Assembly: GCA_001418405.1 (NCBI GenBank)
Contig: LIQL01000032.1
Coordinates: forward strand, 1-44,650
Direction of reading: 5' to 3'
DNA length: 44,650 nucleotides
Origin: Streptomyces diastatochromogenes
GTDB lineage: Bacteria; Actinomycetota; Actinomycetes; Streptomycetales; Streptomycetaceae
Shown here: positions 1 through 7,613 of the stretch, in pieces
Numbering within the stretch: position 1 is the stretch's first letter
How the letters are laid out: each line of letters starts with the position of its first letter
The notes under the pieces: model-generated
What the model was told of the DNA's origin: nothing
The model's database searches: none
The model's input: only the letters and a program-made list of their open reading frames with translations
Position numbers and translations under genes: made by a program

Positions 1-835
1 GCGGTAGGCGCCGCCGGCGTCGTCGCCGGTGCGCTGGAGGAAGCCGGAGTCGACGAGGAAGGTGACGGCCTTGGCGATGATGCCGGTGGTCGAGCCGGCC
101 AGTCGCCGGGCGTCCTTGGTGGCGCCGGTGGCGCTGCGGCGGGCGTAGACCCGCCAGGCAGACTCCAGACCGGGGGCCTCGGTGACCGGGTCGGTGTTCT
201 CGCCGTCCTGCTCGGCGCGCTCCTCCAGGCGGCGGCACGCCTGCCGGACGAAGGCGTCGACGCCGTTGACGGTGATCCGGCCGATGTAGCCGTCGTCGGC
301 GAGGTCCTCGGGGCGGGGGAAGGACATGGCGGCGACGGCCAGGTGGGCCAGGCCGTGCAGGAAGCGGTCGGCGGAGTCGGCCGAGGCGCGGCGGGCGTAG
401 TCGCCCATCCGGACCGCGAAGACGGAGTCCTCGGCGGCGGTGACGGCCATCCCGGCGCGGGTGGAGACCTCCAGGACGACCAGCCCGAGACCGCTGGCGA
501 CGGCGTCGGCGAGCCGGGCGAAGGAGGGCTCGTCGCGGTAGCGGCGCAGCAGCTCGGCGTATTCGGCGTCCCGGGCCGGCAGCAGCTTGGGCTGGAGGCC
601 GAAGGAGACGAGCCGGGCGGCGTCGGCGGCGTCGGCCGGGGTGAGCGACGGCGTCCGGACCTGGTCGGGTGCTTCCGCGCGGTCGAACGGGGCCGGGAAG
701 GGGGCCGCGGCCGGGGGCTCGGCGAACGGGTGGCCGGGGACCGGCCCGGTAGCACCGCCGACGCCACCGGGCCGCTTCGCCGATCCCGGGCGCCGGGTCG
801 GGCGCGGGCACCTCGTCGGCGTCGTACTGGGTCAC
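1..835 (-). CDS. MksE/JetB-like winged-helix (KITE) subunit; partial and probably frameshifted
   Basis: The gene runs off the left edge, so its C-terminus is missing. A GTG at 835 has a good ribosome site (AAGGAG, 8 nt upstream) and opens with MTQYDADEVPAPDPAP. That frame then becomes arginine-rich shadow sequence. The coding-like frame from about 775 leftward is shifted by one base (it contains PFAEPPAAAPFPAPF, LVSFGLQPKLLPARD, AEYAELLRRYRDEPSFARL, VDAFVRQACRRLEERAE and LVDSGFLQRTGDD). It has no ATG/GTG/TTG of its own upstream and meets a stop at the GTG, so a one-base indel between about 835 and 690 is implied. The last motif resembles the recognition-wing region of MukE/MksE/DUF4194 proteins. 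The gene follows the kleisin-like gene by 94 bp on the same strand, the usual F-then-E order in Mks/Wadjet operons. The family call is inference from order and fold-like pattern; the frame change is seen directly. Confidence 0.5.
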   Translation of the reverse strand, partial: MTQYDADEVPAPDPAPGIGEAARWRRRCYRAGPRPPVRRAPGRGPLPGPVRPRGSTRPGPDAVAHPGRRRRRRPARLLRPPAQAAAGPGRRIRRAAAPLPRRALLRPARRRRRQRSRAGRPGGLHPRRDGRHRRRGLRLRGPDGRLRPPRLGRLRRPLPARPGPPGRRRHVLPPPRGPRRRRLHRPDHRQRRRRLRPAGVPPPGGARRAGRREHRPGHRGPRSGVCLAGLRPPQRHRRHQGRPATGRLDHRHHRQGRHLPRRLRLPPAHRRRRRRRLP

Positions 836-929
836 GGGCGGAGCTCCTTGCGGGGGACGGTCGGGGGTATCTCGTGGCGCGGCGGGGTCGGTCCGGCCGG
901 TATCGGGCGGCGGTGGTGCGCGGCGGGCA

Positions 930-2525
930 TCAGGCCCCCTCCGAGCGGTCGGCGGCCATCCCGACCGCGTCCAGCAGGGCGGTGCCGACGATGAGGTCGG
1001 CGCCGCCGAACTCGGGGTCGACCAGCTCGGTGCCGTCGTCCACGGCGAAGAGCAGCTGCTGCTCGCCCTGGCGGTAGGCGGTGCCGACCGGGGGGCTGGC
1101 CGCGTGCACCGCCAACAGGGCGACGAGGTAAGGGAGTTCGGGGTCGCTGCGGCGGGCCTCGGCGAGCAGTCCGGAGAGCCGGCGGGGCGCGTCGGAGGGC
1201 AGGTCGAGCAGGGCCATCGCGGCGTCGAGCTGAGCCTCGCTGAAGCGGCTGTCGTCGGGCGTGGCCACCAGGTCGGGCTCGGGCATCTCGGCGCCCAGGT
1301 GCTCGCGCTCCACGGGCGGGGTGAGCAGCACCTCGACGAGGTCGCCGACCCGGACCGCGGCGGGGGTGCGCAGGCCCGTGCCGCGGGCGAAGAAGGCGTC
1401 GGTGACCCGGGTGGCCTGCTCCACGGGCAGCGGCAGCAGGGGCGCGACGAGCTGGCCGTACAGGTCGAGGCCGGTGCGGGCGGCGGGCGCGGCGAACGCC
1501 TGGCGGTCCTGCTCGGCGCGGAAGAGCGGGCCGGCCTCCAGCAGGCGGGACTGGAGCTGGGTGTGGCGGCGGATGCAGTCCTTGACGATGTCGACGAGTT
1601 CGGCGGCGCGCCGCTTGTGCTCGCTGGTCCGCGCGTCGACGGCCTCGGCCTCGTCGCGGGCCTTGCGGATGTTGGTGAGGATGGCGTTCTCGTGGCGGTA
1701 GCGGTCCGCGACGTGGTCCAGGGCCTCGTTGATCATGTCGGGGACGGTGCGCAGCCAGTCGACCGAGCGGACGTTGCGCCGGGTGGCCTCCAGGGTCTTG
1801 CGCAGCGTCTCGGCGTACTGGACGGTGCGGTAGCGGGCCTGCTCGGCGGCGAGCTGGGCGTCGGCCAGCCGCCCGCGGCTGATCAGCACCTCCAGCTTGA
1901 CCTCGGCGGCGATCTGGGCGCTGGTGACGTCGGTGTCGAGGGCGCCGACGAGGACGTTGACCGCCTCGTCGGTGGCGCGGAGGTAGACGACGCCGCCGGC
2001 GCCGGGGACCTCTTCGATGAGCTTGAAGTCGTAGTCGCGGCGGACGTACGCGCCGTCGGTCGAGAAGGTGCCGTACACGGCGCGGAAGCCGCGGTCGACG
2101 CTGCCGACGTTGATGAGGTTCTCCAGCACCCAGCGGGCCACCCGCTCGTGCTCGGACGAGGGGCGGTCCGGGGCCTGGGCGGCCACCCGCGGCAGGACCT
2201 TGGCGACTATCTCCTCGTGGTCGGCGCCGGTGTCGAAGTCCATGTTCAGCGTGACCAGGTCGATGACGGCCAGCGCCACCTCCGCCATCGCGTAGACCCC
2301 GTACTCGCCCGCGAGGTTGGCCTTGCGCGCGTCGAGGTCGTGCAGCGGCGCGGTGCACGCCAGCGCGCGCAGCCGGCGGGCCAGTCCTTCGTCGGCGGCC
2401 GGGCCCGGCGCGGGCCGGCTGTGGCCGTTGAGCTGGGGCGCAGCGGCCCCCGGGGCGGAAAAAGTCACGTCGCACAGAGTAGGCGCTGGCACGGACAACG
2501 GACGAAACGGCGCGGATCCGCTCAT
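930..2525 (-). CDS. MksF/JetA-like kleisin subunit of an SMC-like (Mks/Wadjet) complex
   Basis: Predicted 531-aa cytosolic protein. After a disordered Pro/Ala-rich N-terminus (1-45) it has a winged-helix-like region (about 50-190, GEYGVYAMAEVALAVIDLV and the FSTDGAYVRRDYDFKLIEEV strand turn). A long charged helical section follows (about 200-350: ATDEAVNVLVGALD, ISRGRLADAQLAAEQARYRT, TNIRKARDEAEAVDARTSE), then a small C-terminal domain. This order matches kleisins of the MukF/MksF/JetA type, and ATDEA(V/I)N followed by a helical linker is characteristic of JetA-like proteins. It is transcribed just before the MksE-like gene. ATG 2525 fits a candidate promoter whose -10 is at 2555-2560. GTG 2468 is an alternative start that would drop the poorly conserved leader. 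In these systems the complex recognises and helps destroy plasmids; that role is inferred from family only. Confidence 0.55.
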   Translation of the reverse strand: MSGSAPFRPLSVPAPTLCDVTFSAPGAAAPQLNGHSRPAPGPAADEGLARRLRALACTAPLHDLDARKANLAGEYGVYAMAEVALAVIDLVTLNMDFDTGADHEEIVAKVLPRVAAQAPDRPSSEHERVARWVLENLINVGSVDRGFRAVYGTFSTDGAYVRRDYDFKLIEEVPGAGGVVYLRATDEAVNVLVGALDTDVTSAQIAAEVKLEVLISRGRLADAQLAAEQARYRTVQYAETLRKTLEATRRNVRSVDWLRTVPDMINEALDHVADRYRHENAILTNIRKARDEAEAVDARTSEHKRRAAELVDIVKDCIRRHTQLQSRLLEAGPLFRAEQDRQAFAAPAARTGLDLYGQLVAPLLPLPVEQATRVTDAFFARGTGLRTPAAVRVGDLVEVLLTPPVEREHLGAEMPEPDLVATPDDSRFSEAQLDAAMALLDLPSDAPRRLSGLLAEARRSDPELPYLVALLAVHAASPPVGTAYRQGEQQLLFAVDDGTELVDPEFGGADLIVGTALLDAVGMAADRSEGA

Positions 2526-2543
2526 GGGCGGACCCGCGGGCCG

Positions 2544-2582
2544 GCCGACCGGTCATTTTACCGGCGGCGCCGACCGGTCAGT
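2544..2582 (-). promoter_or_regulatory. Candidate promoter with paired TGACCGGTC boxes
   Basis: On the minus strand a TAAAAT hexamer (2560-2555) stands out in GC-rich sequence and suits a -10 box. A poor -35 (ACTGAC, 2582-2577) lies 16 bp upstream. The 12-bp direct repeat GCCGACCGGTCA occurs at 2544-2555 and 2569-2580, 25 bp apart, so a GACCGGTC palindrome flanks the -10 on each side. This fits two repressor dimers on one promoter feeding the kleisin-like gene. The upstream copy overlaps the pcp stop codon. The operator role is inference. Confidence 0.35.
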
Positions 2583-3243
2583 GCGTGGCCCCCTCCGCGA
2601 CCTTGAGGTCGGTGCGGGTCCGGGCCGCGGCGGTGACGAGCGCGCGCAGTGCGGTGGCCACCGCGTCGACCGGCAGCGACGGCTGGGCGCGGTCGGTGAC
2701 CTGCTCGGGCGCGTACGGGACGTGCACGAACCCGCCGCGCACGTGCGGCAGTTCGGTGGCGATGAGATGGGCGAGCCCGTAGAAGACGTGGTTGCAGACG
2801 AAGGTCCCGGCGGTGTTGGAGACCGAGGCCGGCAGCCCGGCGGCGCGGACGGCGGCCACGCACGCCTTGATGGGGAGGGTGGCGAAGTACGCGGCGGGCC
2901 CGCCCGGCACGATCGGCTCGTCGACGGGTTCGGCGCCCGCGGTGTCGGGGATGCGGGCGTCGTCGACGTTGACGGCGACCCGCTCCACGGTGACGTCGGG
3001 GCGGCCGCCGGCCTGCCCGACGCACACCACGAGGTCGGGGGACGTCTCGGCGATCGCGGTGCGCAGGGCGGTCAGTGAGGCGCCGTAGACGCAGGGCAGT
3101 TCCACGGTGTGCAGCGCGAGCCCGGCGAGCGGGGTGGCGGCGGCGATGCGCACCGCCTGCCAGGACGGGTTGGTGGCCTCGCCGCCGAACGGCGTGAAGC
3201 CGGTGAGCAGGACGCGGGTCGGCGGGGTGGTGGTGGCGTGCAT
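2578..3243 (-). CDS. pcp: Pyroglutamyl-peptidase I
   Basis: Cytosolic cysteine peptidase (family C15) of 221 aa that removes N-terminal pyroglutamate from peptides, releasing 5-oxoproline. The signatures are clear: LLTGFTPFGGE near the N-terminus, GQAGGRPDVTVERVAVN with the catalytic Glu87, SNTAGTFVCN with nucleophile Cys150, and FVHVPYAPEQ with His174. Length is normal for the family. ATG 3243 is preceded by a GAGAAG ribosome site. It lies 66 bp after the DUF979 gene on the same strand, so it is probably the last gene of the DUF969-DUF979-pcp operon. It supplies the substrate used by the oxoprolinases encoded to the right. Confidence 0.95.
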   Translation of the reverse strand: MHATTTPPTRVLLTGFTPFGGEATNPSWQAVRIAAATPLAGLALHTVELPCVYGASLTALRTAIAETSPDLVVCVGQAGGRPDVTVERVAVNVDDARIPDTAGAEPVDEPIVPGGPAAYFATLPIKACVAAVRAAGLPASVSNTAGTFVCNHVFYGLAHLIATELPHVRGGFVHVPYAPEQVTDRAQPSLPVDAVATALRALVTAAARTRTDLKVAEGATH

Positions 3244-3309
3244 GCGGCTTCTCTCGGGGTCGTGCGGGGAGGGGCGGGACGGAGCGCCGGCGGTCGGTGG
3301 CCCGGCCGG

Positions 3310-4278
3310 TCAGAACGCGAACAGCGCCATGATCAGGGCGTTGCAGCCCAGCAGGATGCCGGCGGTCGGCAACTGTGCCTTGATGGGCCCGTACTGGTCC
3401 TTCAGTTCCAGCAGCGCCGCCGGGACGATGTTGAAGTTGGCGGCCATCGGGGTCACCAGCGTCCCGCAGAAGCCGGCGAGCATGCCGAGGGCCAGTACGG
3501 CGGCCGGGTTGCCGTGGAAGTGCCCGATCAGGACGGGCCAGCCGACCGCGGCGGTCATCACGGGGAAGGCGGCGAAGGCGTTTCCCATGACGAGCGTGAA
3601 GGCGAACATGCCCACGCAGTAGACGACCACCGCGACGTAGAGGGAGTCCTCGGGCAGCACGGCGGTGGCGAGCTTGCCGACCTGACCGCCGACGCCGGAG
3701 ACCTGGAAAATGGCGCCGAGCGTGGCCAGCATCTGCGGCAGCAGCATCGCCCAGCCCATCGCCTCCAGCATGGTGCGGCCGGCCTGGACCGGCACCGAGG
3801 GGCGCTTCTCGCGCAACATCACCATGCCGACGACCAGCGCGACGACCGCGCCGATGCCCAGGCCCAGGATGGTCTCGCTGCCCTCTTGGAGGACCGGTCG
3901 GCCCCCGATGGTGAGGTGTTTGACGCCGATGGCGCAGGCCATCGCGACGACCGGGATGGTCAGGGCCGGGACGAAGAGCTTGTTGCCCAGCCGGGCGGCG
4001 CTCGCGGTGCGCTCCTCGGGGGTGGTGGTGCGCGGGGTGCCGCGCCCGGTGAAGCCGAAGCCGGCCAGCACGGCCATGACGAGCACGGCGACGCCCAGCG
4101 GTTCGGCCGGCGCCTGCTTGGTGACCACCCAACTGCTGTAGATGAAGCCGGCGCCGATCAGGCCCCAGAAGGCGCCGGTGCCGAAGCGCTTGGGGTTGCC
4201 GCGGTCGGTGACCATCTGGGCGGCCATCACCAGGAAGCTGAGGCCGACCAGCCAGTAGAACCACTCTGCCTTGATCAT
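3310..4278 (-). CDS. DUF979 family membrane protein, candidate 5-oxoproline transporter subunit
   Basis: 322-aa integral membrane protein with about nine hydrophobic segments (for example WFYWLVGLSFLVMAAQMV at the N-terminus and LGIGAVVALVVGMVMLR mid-protein). It has conserved-looking loops such as GNAFAAFPVMTAAVG and GTLVTPMAANFNIVPAALLEL. ATG 4278 overlaps the DUF969 stop as ATGA, so the two are translationally coupled and probably form one complex. DUF969/DUF979 pairs are recurrent neighbours of pcp and pxpABC in bacteria, and the gene sits between them here. Transport of 5-oxoproline or pyroglutamyl peptides is an inference from context; no biochemical function is visible in the sequence. 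Confidence 0.85.
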   Translation of the reverse strand: MIKAEWFYWLVGLSFLVMAAQMVTDRGNPKRFGTGAFWGLIGAGFIYSSWVVTKQAPAEPLGVAVLVMAVLAGFGFTGRGTPRTTTPEERTASAARLGNKLFVPALTIPVVAMACAIGVKHLTIGGRPVLQEGSETILGLGIGAVVALVVGMVMLREKRPSVPVQAGRTMLEAMGWAMLLPQMLATLGAIFQVSGVGGQVGKLATAVLPEDSLYVAVVVYCVGMFAFTLVMGNAFAAFPVMTAAVGWPVLIGHFHGNPAAVLALGMLAGFCGTLVTPMAANFNIVPAALLELKDQYGPIKAQLPTAGILLGCNALIMALFAF

Positions 4279-4985
4279 CGGGTGGCCTCCGCTGCGGTGG
4301 TGGGGCGGGCGTTGGCGGTGAGCAGGTCCCGCTCCAACTGGCGGTCCAGGCGCAGCAGCCGCCAGCCGTGGACGACGAAGGCGCACACCGCGGTGGGGAT
4401 CGCCCACAGCGCCAGGTGCAGCGGTTCGAGGTGGGTCCCGTAGGTGGTGTTGACGAAGCCGGTGATCAGCAGGATCGAGCCGACGGCCAGGAAGACGTCC
4501 TCGCCGAAGAAGAGACCGATGTTGTCCGCGCTGGCCGCGAACGCGCGCACCTTCTCCCGGCTCCGGGCGGGGAGCTTGCCGTAGCGGCGCTCGGCGGCGC
4601 CCTCCGCCATCGGGACGGCGAGCGGGCGGACGGTCTGCGCGTGCCCGAAGACGTTGGTCAGTCCGACGGCGGCGCCGATCTGCCGCAGCCCCAGGTAGAG
4701 GGCGAGGAAGCGCCCGGTGGTGAGCCGGCTGAAGCGGGCGATGAGGGAGCGGGCCTGTTCCTGGAGGCCGTAGCGCTCCAGGAGGCCGATGATCGGGAGG
4801 GTGATGGCGAAGATGGTCACCGCCCGGCTTCCCGCGAAGCCCTCGCCGAAGGCGGCCAGCACCTTCGTGGGCGAGAGGCCGCCGAGGAGGCCGGTGACGA
4901 TGCCGGCCACCGCGACGACCAGCAGGGGGTTGCGTTTCGTGGCGAAGCCGATGACGACCACGAGCACGCCGAGGAGCACGATCAT
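4275..4985 (-). CDS. DUF969 family membrane protein, partner of DUF979
   Basis: 236-aa membrane protein with about five or six transmembrane helices (LLGVLVVVIGFATKRN at the N-terminus, then VTIFAITLPIIGLLERYGLQ and ILLITGFVNTTYG). It has a polar loop GLRQIGAAVGLTNVFGHAQTVRPLAVPMAE and a charged C-terminal tail. It is the first gene of the DUF969-DUF979-pcp operon. ATG 4985 has a GGAAGG site seven bases upstream. The promoter at 5089-5118 carries a GntR-type operator, giving a leader of roughly 95 nt. The family has no assigned reaction; a role in uptake of 5-oxoproline is inferred from its neighbours and shared operator. Confidence 0.85.
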   Translation of the reverse strand: MIVLLGVLVVVIGFATKRNPLLVVAVAGIVTGLLGGLSPTKVLAAFGEGFAGSRAVTIFAITLPIIGLLERYGLQEQARSLIARFSRLTTGRFLALYLGLRQIGAAVGLTNVFGHAQTVRPLAVPMAEGAAERRYGKLPARSREKVRAFAASADNIGLFFGEDVFLAVGSILLITGFVNTTYGTHLEPLHLALWAIPTAVCAFVVHGWRLLRLDRQLERDLLTANARPTTAAEATR

Positions 4986-5088
4986 GGATCAGCCTTCCGC
5001 GTACGGGTTCCCCAACGGATGCGGGCCACGGATGACGGGCCGCAGGCATCTGGGGAGCGATGAGGGGTTGCTCGGGAGATTGCTGCGG

Positions 5089-5123
5089 AGGCTATGCGAT
5101 TGTTCAACGATCCGACAAGGGGT
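5089..5123 (-). promoter_or_regulatory. Promoter of the DUF969 operon with GntR operator in the spacer
   Basis: On the minus strand -35 TTGTCG (5118-5113) and -10 TAGCCT (5094-5089) are 18 bp apart. The spacer holds the near-palindrome ATTGTTCAACGAT (5099-5111, plus-strand reading), which fits the TNGTNNNACNA pattern of FadR-type GntR operators. The 22 bases 5102-5123 are the exact reverse complement of 5989-6010 in front of pxpA, so both promoters share the same -35 and operator core. A repressor bound here would block RNA polymerase. Confidence 0.75.
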
Positions 5124-5148
5124 CGGCGCCGACGAAACGGAAGCGCGC

Positions 5149-5892
5149 CTACCCCTCGGCGATGCGCTGGGCGTACGCCGCCGACAACTGGCCGCGCGAG
5201 TCCTCCAGGTAGGCGCGCAGCAGCCGCTCGGCCGCGACCGCGTCCCCGGCCACCAGCGCCTCCGCGATCTGCCGGTTGCGGACCAGGTAGGGCGAGTGGA
5301 AGCGCTGCGGGTCGTCCATCACGTGGAAGACCAGCCGGAGTTCGGCCAGCACCCCGCGCATCAGCTCGTCGGTGCGCGGGCTGCCCGCGACCGCCACGAC
5401 GGCCTGGTGGAAGCGGAGGTTGGCGGTGGAGAGCTCGTCCCAGACCCGGTCAGCGGCGGCCTCCTCGCCGGCCCGCACCGCCGCCTCGATCGCCGCCACC
5501 GACGCGGCGGTGGCGGGGTCGTACGGGCCCTGGCCCAGTCCGCGCACCGCGGCGCACTCCACCAGCATCCGCACCCGGAAGATGTCGTCGAGGTCCTCGA
5601 CGGTCACCATCCGCACGAACACCCCGCGGTTGAGGCGGTGCTCCAGCAGCCGTTCGTGGGTGAGCAGCCGGAACGACTCGCGCAGGGTGTTGCGGGAGAC
5701 GCCCAGTGCGCCGCCGATGCTCTCCTCGGACAGCCGCGCACCGGGCGAGAAGTAGCCCTCGGTGATCCGGTCCCGAAGGATGTCGGCGACCCGTTCGGCC
5801 GTGCTGGCGCGGCCGAGCAGGGCGCGGTCCCGTTCCAGTCCGGCGACCTCGGCGAGCCGCCGCCGGTCGTTCTTCGCCACTTGGCCCGCCAT
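5149..5892 (-). CDS. GntR family (FadR/FCD) regulator of the 5-oxoproline module
   Basis: 247-aa DNA-binding regulator. The winged helix lies at about 28-98 (AERVADILRDRITEGYFSPGARLSEESIGGALGVSRNTLRESFRLL, shown here only as a landmark in part: LSEESIGGALGVSRNTLRES). The ligand-binding FCD domain covers about 103-235 (VRMLVECAAVRGL, NLRFHQAVVAVAG, RNRQIAEALVAGD), with metal/ligand-type residues in the FHQ and RNRQI segments. It stands alone between the leftward DUF969 operon and rightward pxpABC, with an identical GntR-type palindrome in both promoters. It is therefore the obvious candidate to control both, and possibly itself. The ligand may be 5-oxoproline; that is inference. Confidence 0.9.
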   Translation of the reverse strand: MAGQVAKNDRRRLAEVAGLERDRALLGRASTAERVADILRDRITEGYFSPGARLSEESIGGALGVSRNTLRESFRLLTHERLLEHRLNRGVFVRMVTVEDLDDIFRVRMLVECAAVRGLGQGPYDPATAASVAAIEAAVRAGEEAAADRVWDELSTANLRFHQAVVAVAGSPRTDELMRGVLAELRLVFHVMDDPQRFHSPYLVRNRQIAEALVAGDAVAAERLLRAYLEDSRGQLSAAYAQRIAEG

Positions 5893-5988
5893 GCCGCCGT
5901 CCGTTCCGTGCCGTTCGGGCCGGCCGAGGCGGCCCGCCCACTGCGATGTCAGCCGCAGTCAATCCCAGATGACGGGACGGGACAACAC

Positions 5989-6022
5989 ACCCCTTGTCGG
6001 ATCGTTGAACGATCTGTACGTT
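5989..6022 (+). promoter_or_regulatory. pxpA promoter with GntR operator in the spacer
   Basis: TTGTCG (5994-5999) and TACGTT (6017-6022) are 17 bp apart, a good actinobacterial promoter. The spacer contains ATCGTTGAACGAT (6001-6013), a palindrome perfect apart from its central base, which matches TNGTNNNACNA. The leader to the pxpA ATG is about 65 nt. The core is repeated in inverse orientation at the DUF969 promoter. It also lies upstream of gntR, so autoregulation is possible. Confidence 0.8.
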
Positions 6023-6093
6023 GACATCCGCTCCGGCATCGCCGCAGCCACCTCCCGCATCCGCACTGCACCCCGCACCCGGAACGGACACCC

Positions 6094-6870
6094 ATGAGCG
6101 ACCAGGCCGCCCTTCCCCCCATCGACCTCAACGCCGACCTCGGGGAAGGGTTCGGCCGCTGGCACCTCACCGACGACGAGGCCCTGCTCTCCGTCGTCAC
6201 CAGTGCCAACGTCGCCTGCGGCTTCCACGCCGGCGACCCGTCCACGATGCGTCGGGTCTGTGCGCTGGCTGCCGAGCGCGGGGTGGTGATCGGCGCCCAG
6301 GTCTCCTACCGCGACCTGGCCGGCTTCGGACGCCGCGCGATGGACCTGCCGCCCGACGAACTGGCCGACGAAGTCACCTACCAGATCGGCGCGTTGGAGG
6401 TCTTCGCCCGCGCCGCCGGCGCCCGCGTCGGCTACGTCAAGCCGCACGGGGCGCTCTACAACCGCTGCGTCGACGACGTCGAGCAGGCCGCCGCGGTGGT
6501 CGCCGGGGTCCGCGCGGCGGGCGTCCGGCTGCCGGTCCTCGGCCTGCCCGGCTCCCAGCTGCACCGGGCCGCCGAGGAGGCCGGCCTCCCGGTCGTCGGC
6601 GAGGCGTTCGCGGACCGCGCCTACACCGACCGGGGCACCCTGGTCCCGCGCCGGGAAGCCGGTGCGGTGGTGCACGACCCCGACGCGGTGGTCAAGCGCG
6701 CCGTGGGCCTGGCCCGGGACCGTGCGGTCACCTCCCGCGACGGCACCCGGATCACGGTCGCCGCGCGCTCGCTGTGCCTGCACGGCGACACCCCGGGCGC
6801 CGCGGACTTGGCGCGGCGGGTGCGGGCCGAACTGGCCGCGGCCGGCGTCCCCGTCCGGAGCTTCGCATGA
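6094..6870 (+). CDS. pxpA: 5-oxoprolinase subunit PxpA (LamB/YcsF family)
   Basis: 258-aa cytosolic subunit of the ATP-dependent PxpABC 5-oxoprolinase, which opens 5-oxoproline to glutamate. Family signatures are DLNADLGEGFG (11-21), SANVACGFHAGD (37-48), YVKPHGALYN (114-123) and LCLHGDTPGA near the C-terminus. Length is typical (about 250 aa). ATG 6094 follows a weak GGAACGGA site. Its stop overlaps the pxpB start (ATGA), so the three subunits are coupled. The promoter upstream carries the GntR-type operator shared with the DUF969 operon. Confidence 0.95.
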   Translation: MSDQAALPPIDLNADLGEGFGRWHLTDDEALLSVVTSANVACGFHAGDPSTMRRVCALAAERGVVIGAQVSYRDLAGFGRRAMDLPPDELADEVTYQIGALEVFARAAGARVGYVKPHGALYNRCVDDVEQAAAVVAGVRAAGVRLPVLGLPGSQLHRAAEEAGLPVVGEAFADRAYTDRGTLVPRREAGAVVHDPDAVVKRAVGLARDRAVTSRDGTRITVAARSLCLHGDTPGAADLARRVRAELAAAGVPVRSFA

Positions 6871-7613
6871 CGGGCGGCACGGCGGGTGCGGCAGCCGACG
6901 GGGCGGAACGGCTCCCCCTGACGGCGCTGCCGGTCGGCGACCACGGGGTGCTCATCGAGCTGACCCGCGCGGCGGACGTCGAGGCCCTGCACGCCGAAGT
7001 GCTGCGCCGGGCCGCCGCCGGCACCCTGCCGGCGGTGCGCGAGGTGGTGCCGGCCGCCCGGACCGTCTTCCTCGACGGCCTGGCCGACCCCCGGGCGCTC
7101 GCCGCGGAGCTGGCCGACTGGCGGATCCCGCCGCTCACCAGCGGCGACCGCCCGGCCGTGGAGATCGCCGTGCACTACGACGGGCCCGACCTGGCCGAGG
7201 TCGCCGCGCTGTGGGGCGTCACCCCCGACGAAGTCGTCCGGCTGCACTCCGGCGCCCGCTTCCGGGTCGCCTTCTGCGGGTTCGCGCCCGGCTTCGGCTA
7301 TCTGACGGGTCTACCGGAGCGACTGCACGTCCCGCGCCGGGCGACCCCGCGCACCCGGGTCCCGGTCGGCTCGGTCGGACTCGCCGGCCCGTACACCGGG
7401 GTCTATCCGCGCTCCTCCCCCGGCGGCTGGCAGTTGATCGGCCGCACCGACGCCGTGCTGTGGGACCCGCGGCGCGAGCCCGCGGCGCTCCTGGCCCCCG
7501 GCACGCCCGTCCGCTTCGTCCCCGTGGACGCGCCCGTACCGGCGCCGCGCACCCCCCGGGCCGGCGCCGCCCCGGCCCGCCCCGACCGCACCACCGAGGA
7601 GTCCGCCCGATGA
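6867..7613 (+). CDS. pxpB: 5-oxoprolinase subunit PxpB (carboxyltransferase-like, AHS1)
   Basis: 248-aa AHS1-domain subunit of PxpABC. The core motif FCGFAPGFGYLTGLP and the later VPVGSVGLAGPYTGVYP and SSPGGWQLIGRT segments are diagnostic for the KipI/PxpB family. ATG 6867 overlaps the pxpA stop by ATGA. The C-terminal 30 residues are Pro/Ala-rich and probably disordered. KipI-type proteins in some bacteria inhibit a sporulation kinase, but the pxpA-pxpB-pxpC order supports the metabolic role here. Confidence 0.94.
   Translation: MTGGTAGAAADGAERLPLTALPVGDHGVLIELTRAADVEALHAEVLRRAAAGTLPAVREVVPAARTVFLDGLADPRALAAELADWRIPPLTSGDRPAVEIAVHYDGPDLAEVAALWGVTPDEVVRLHSGARFRVAFCGFAPGFGYLTGLPERLHVPRRATPRTRVPVGSVGLAGPYTGVYPRSSPGGWQLIGRTDAVLWDPRREPAALLAPGTPVRFVPVDAPVPAPRTPRAGAAPARPDRTTEESAR

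Noticed and set aside
343..1077. Plus-strand open frame of 244 codons at the left end
   Set aside because: Gly/Arg-rich composition and opposite to well-supported minus-strand coding sequence; a GC-rich shadow frame.
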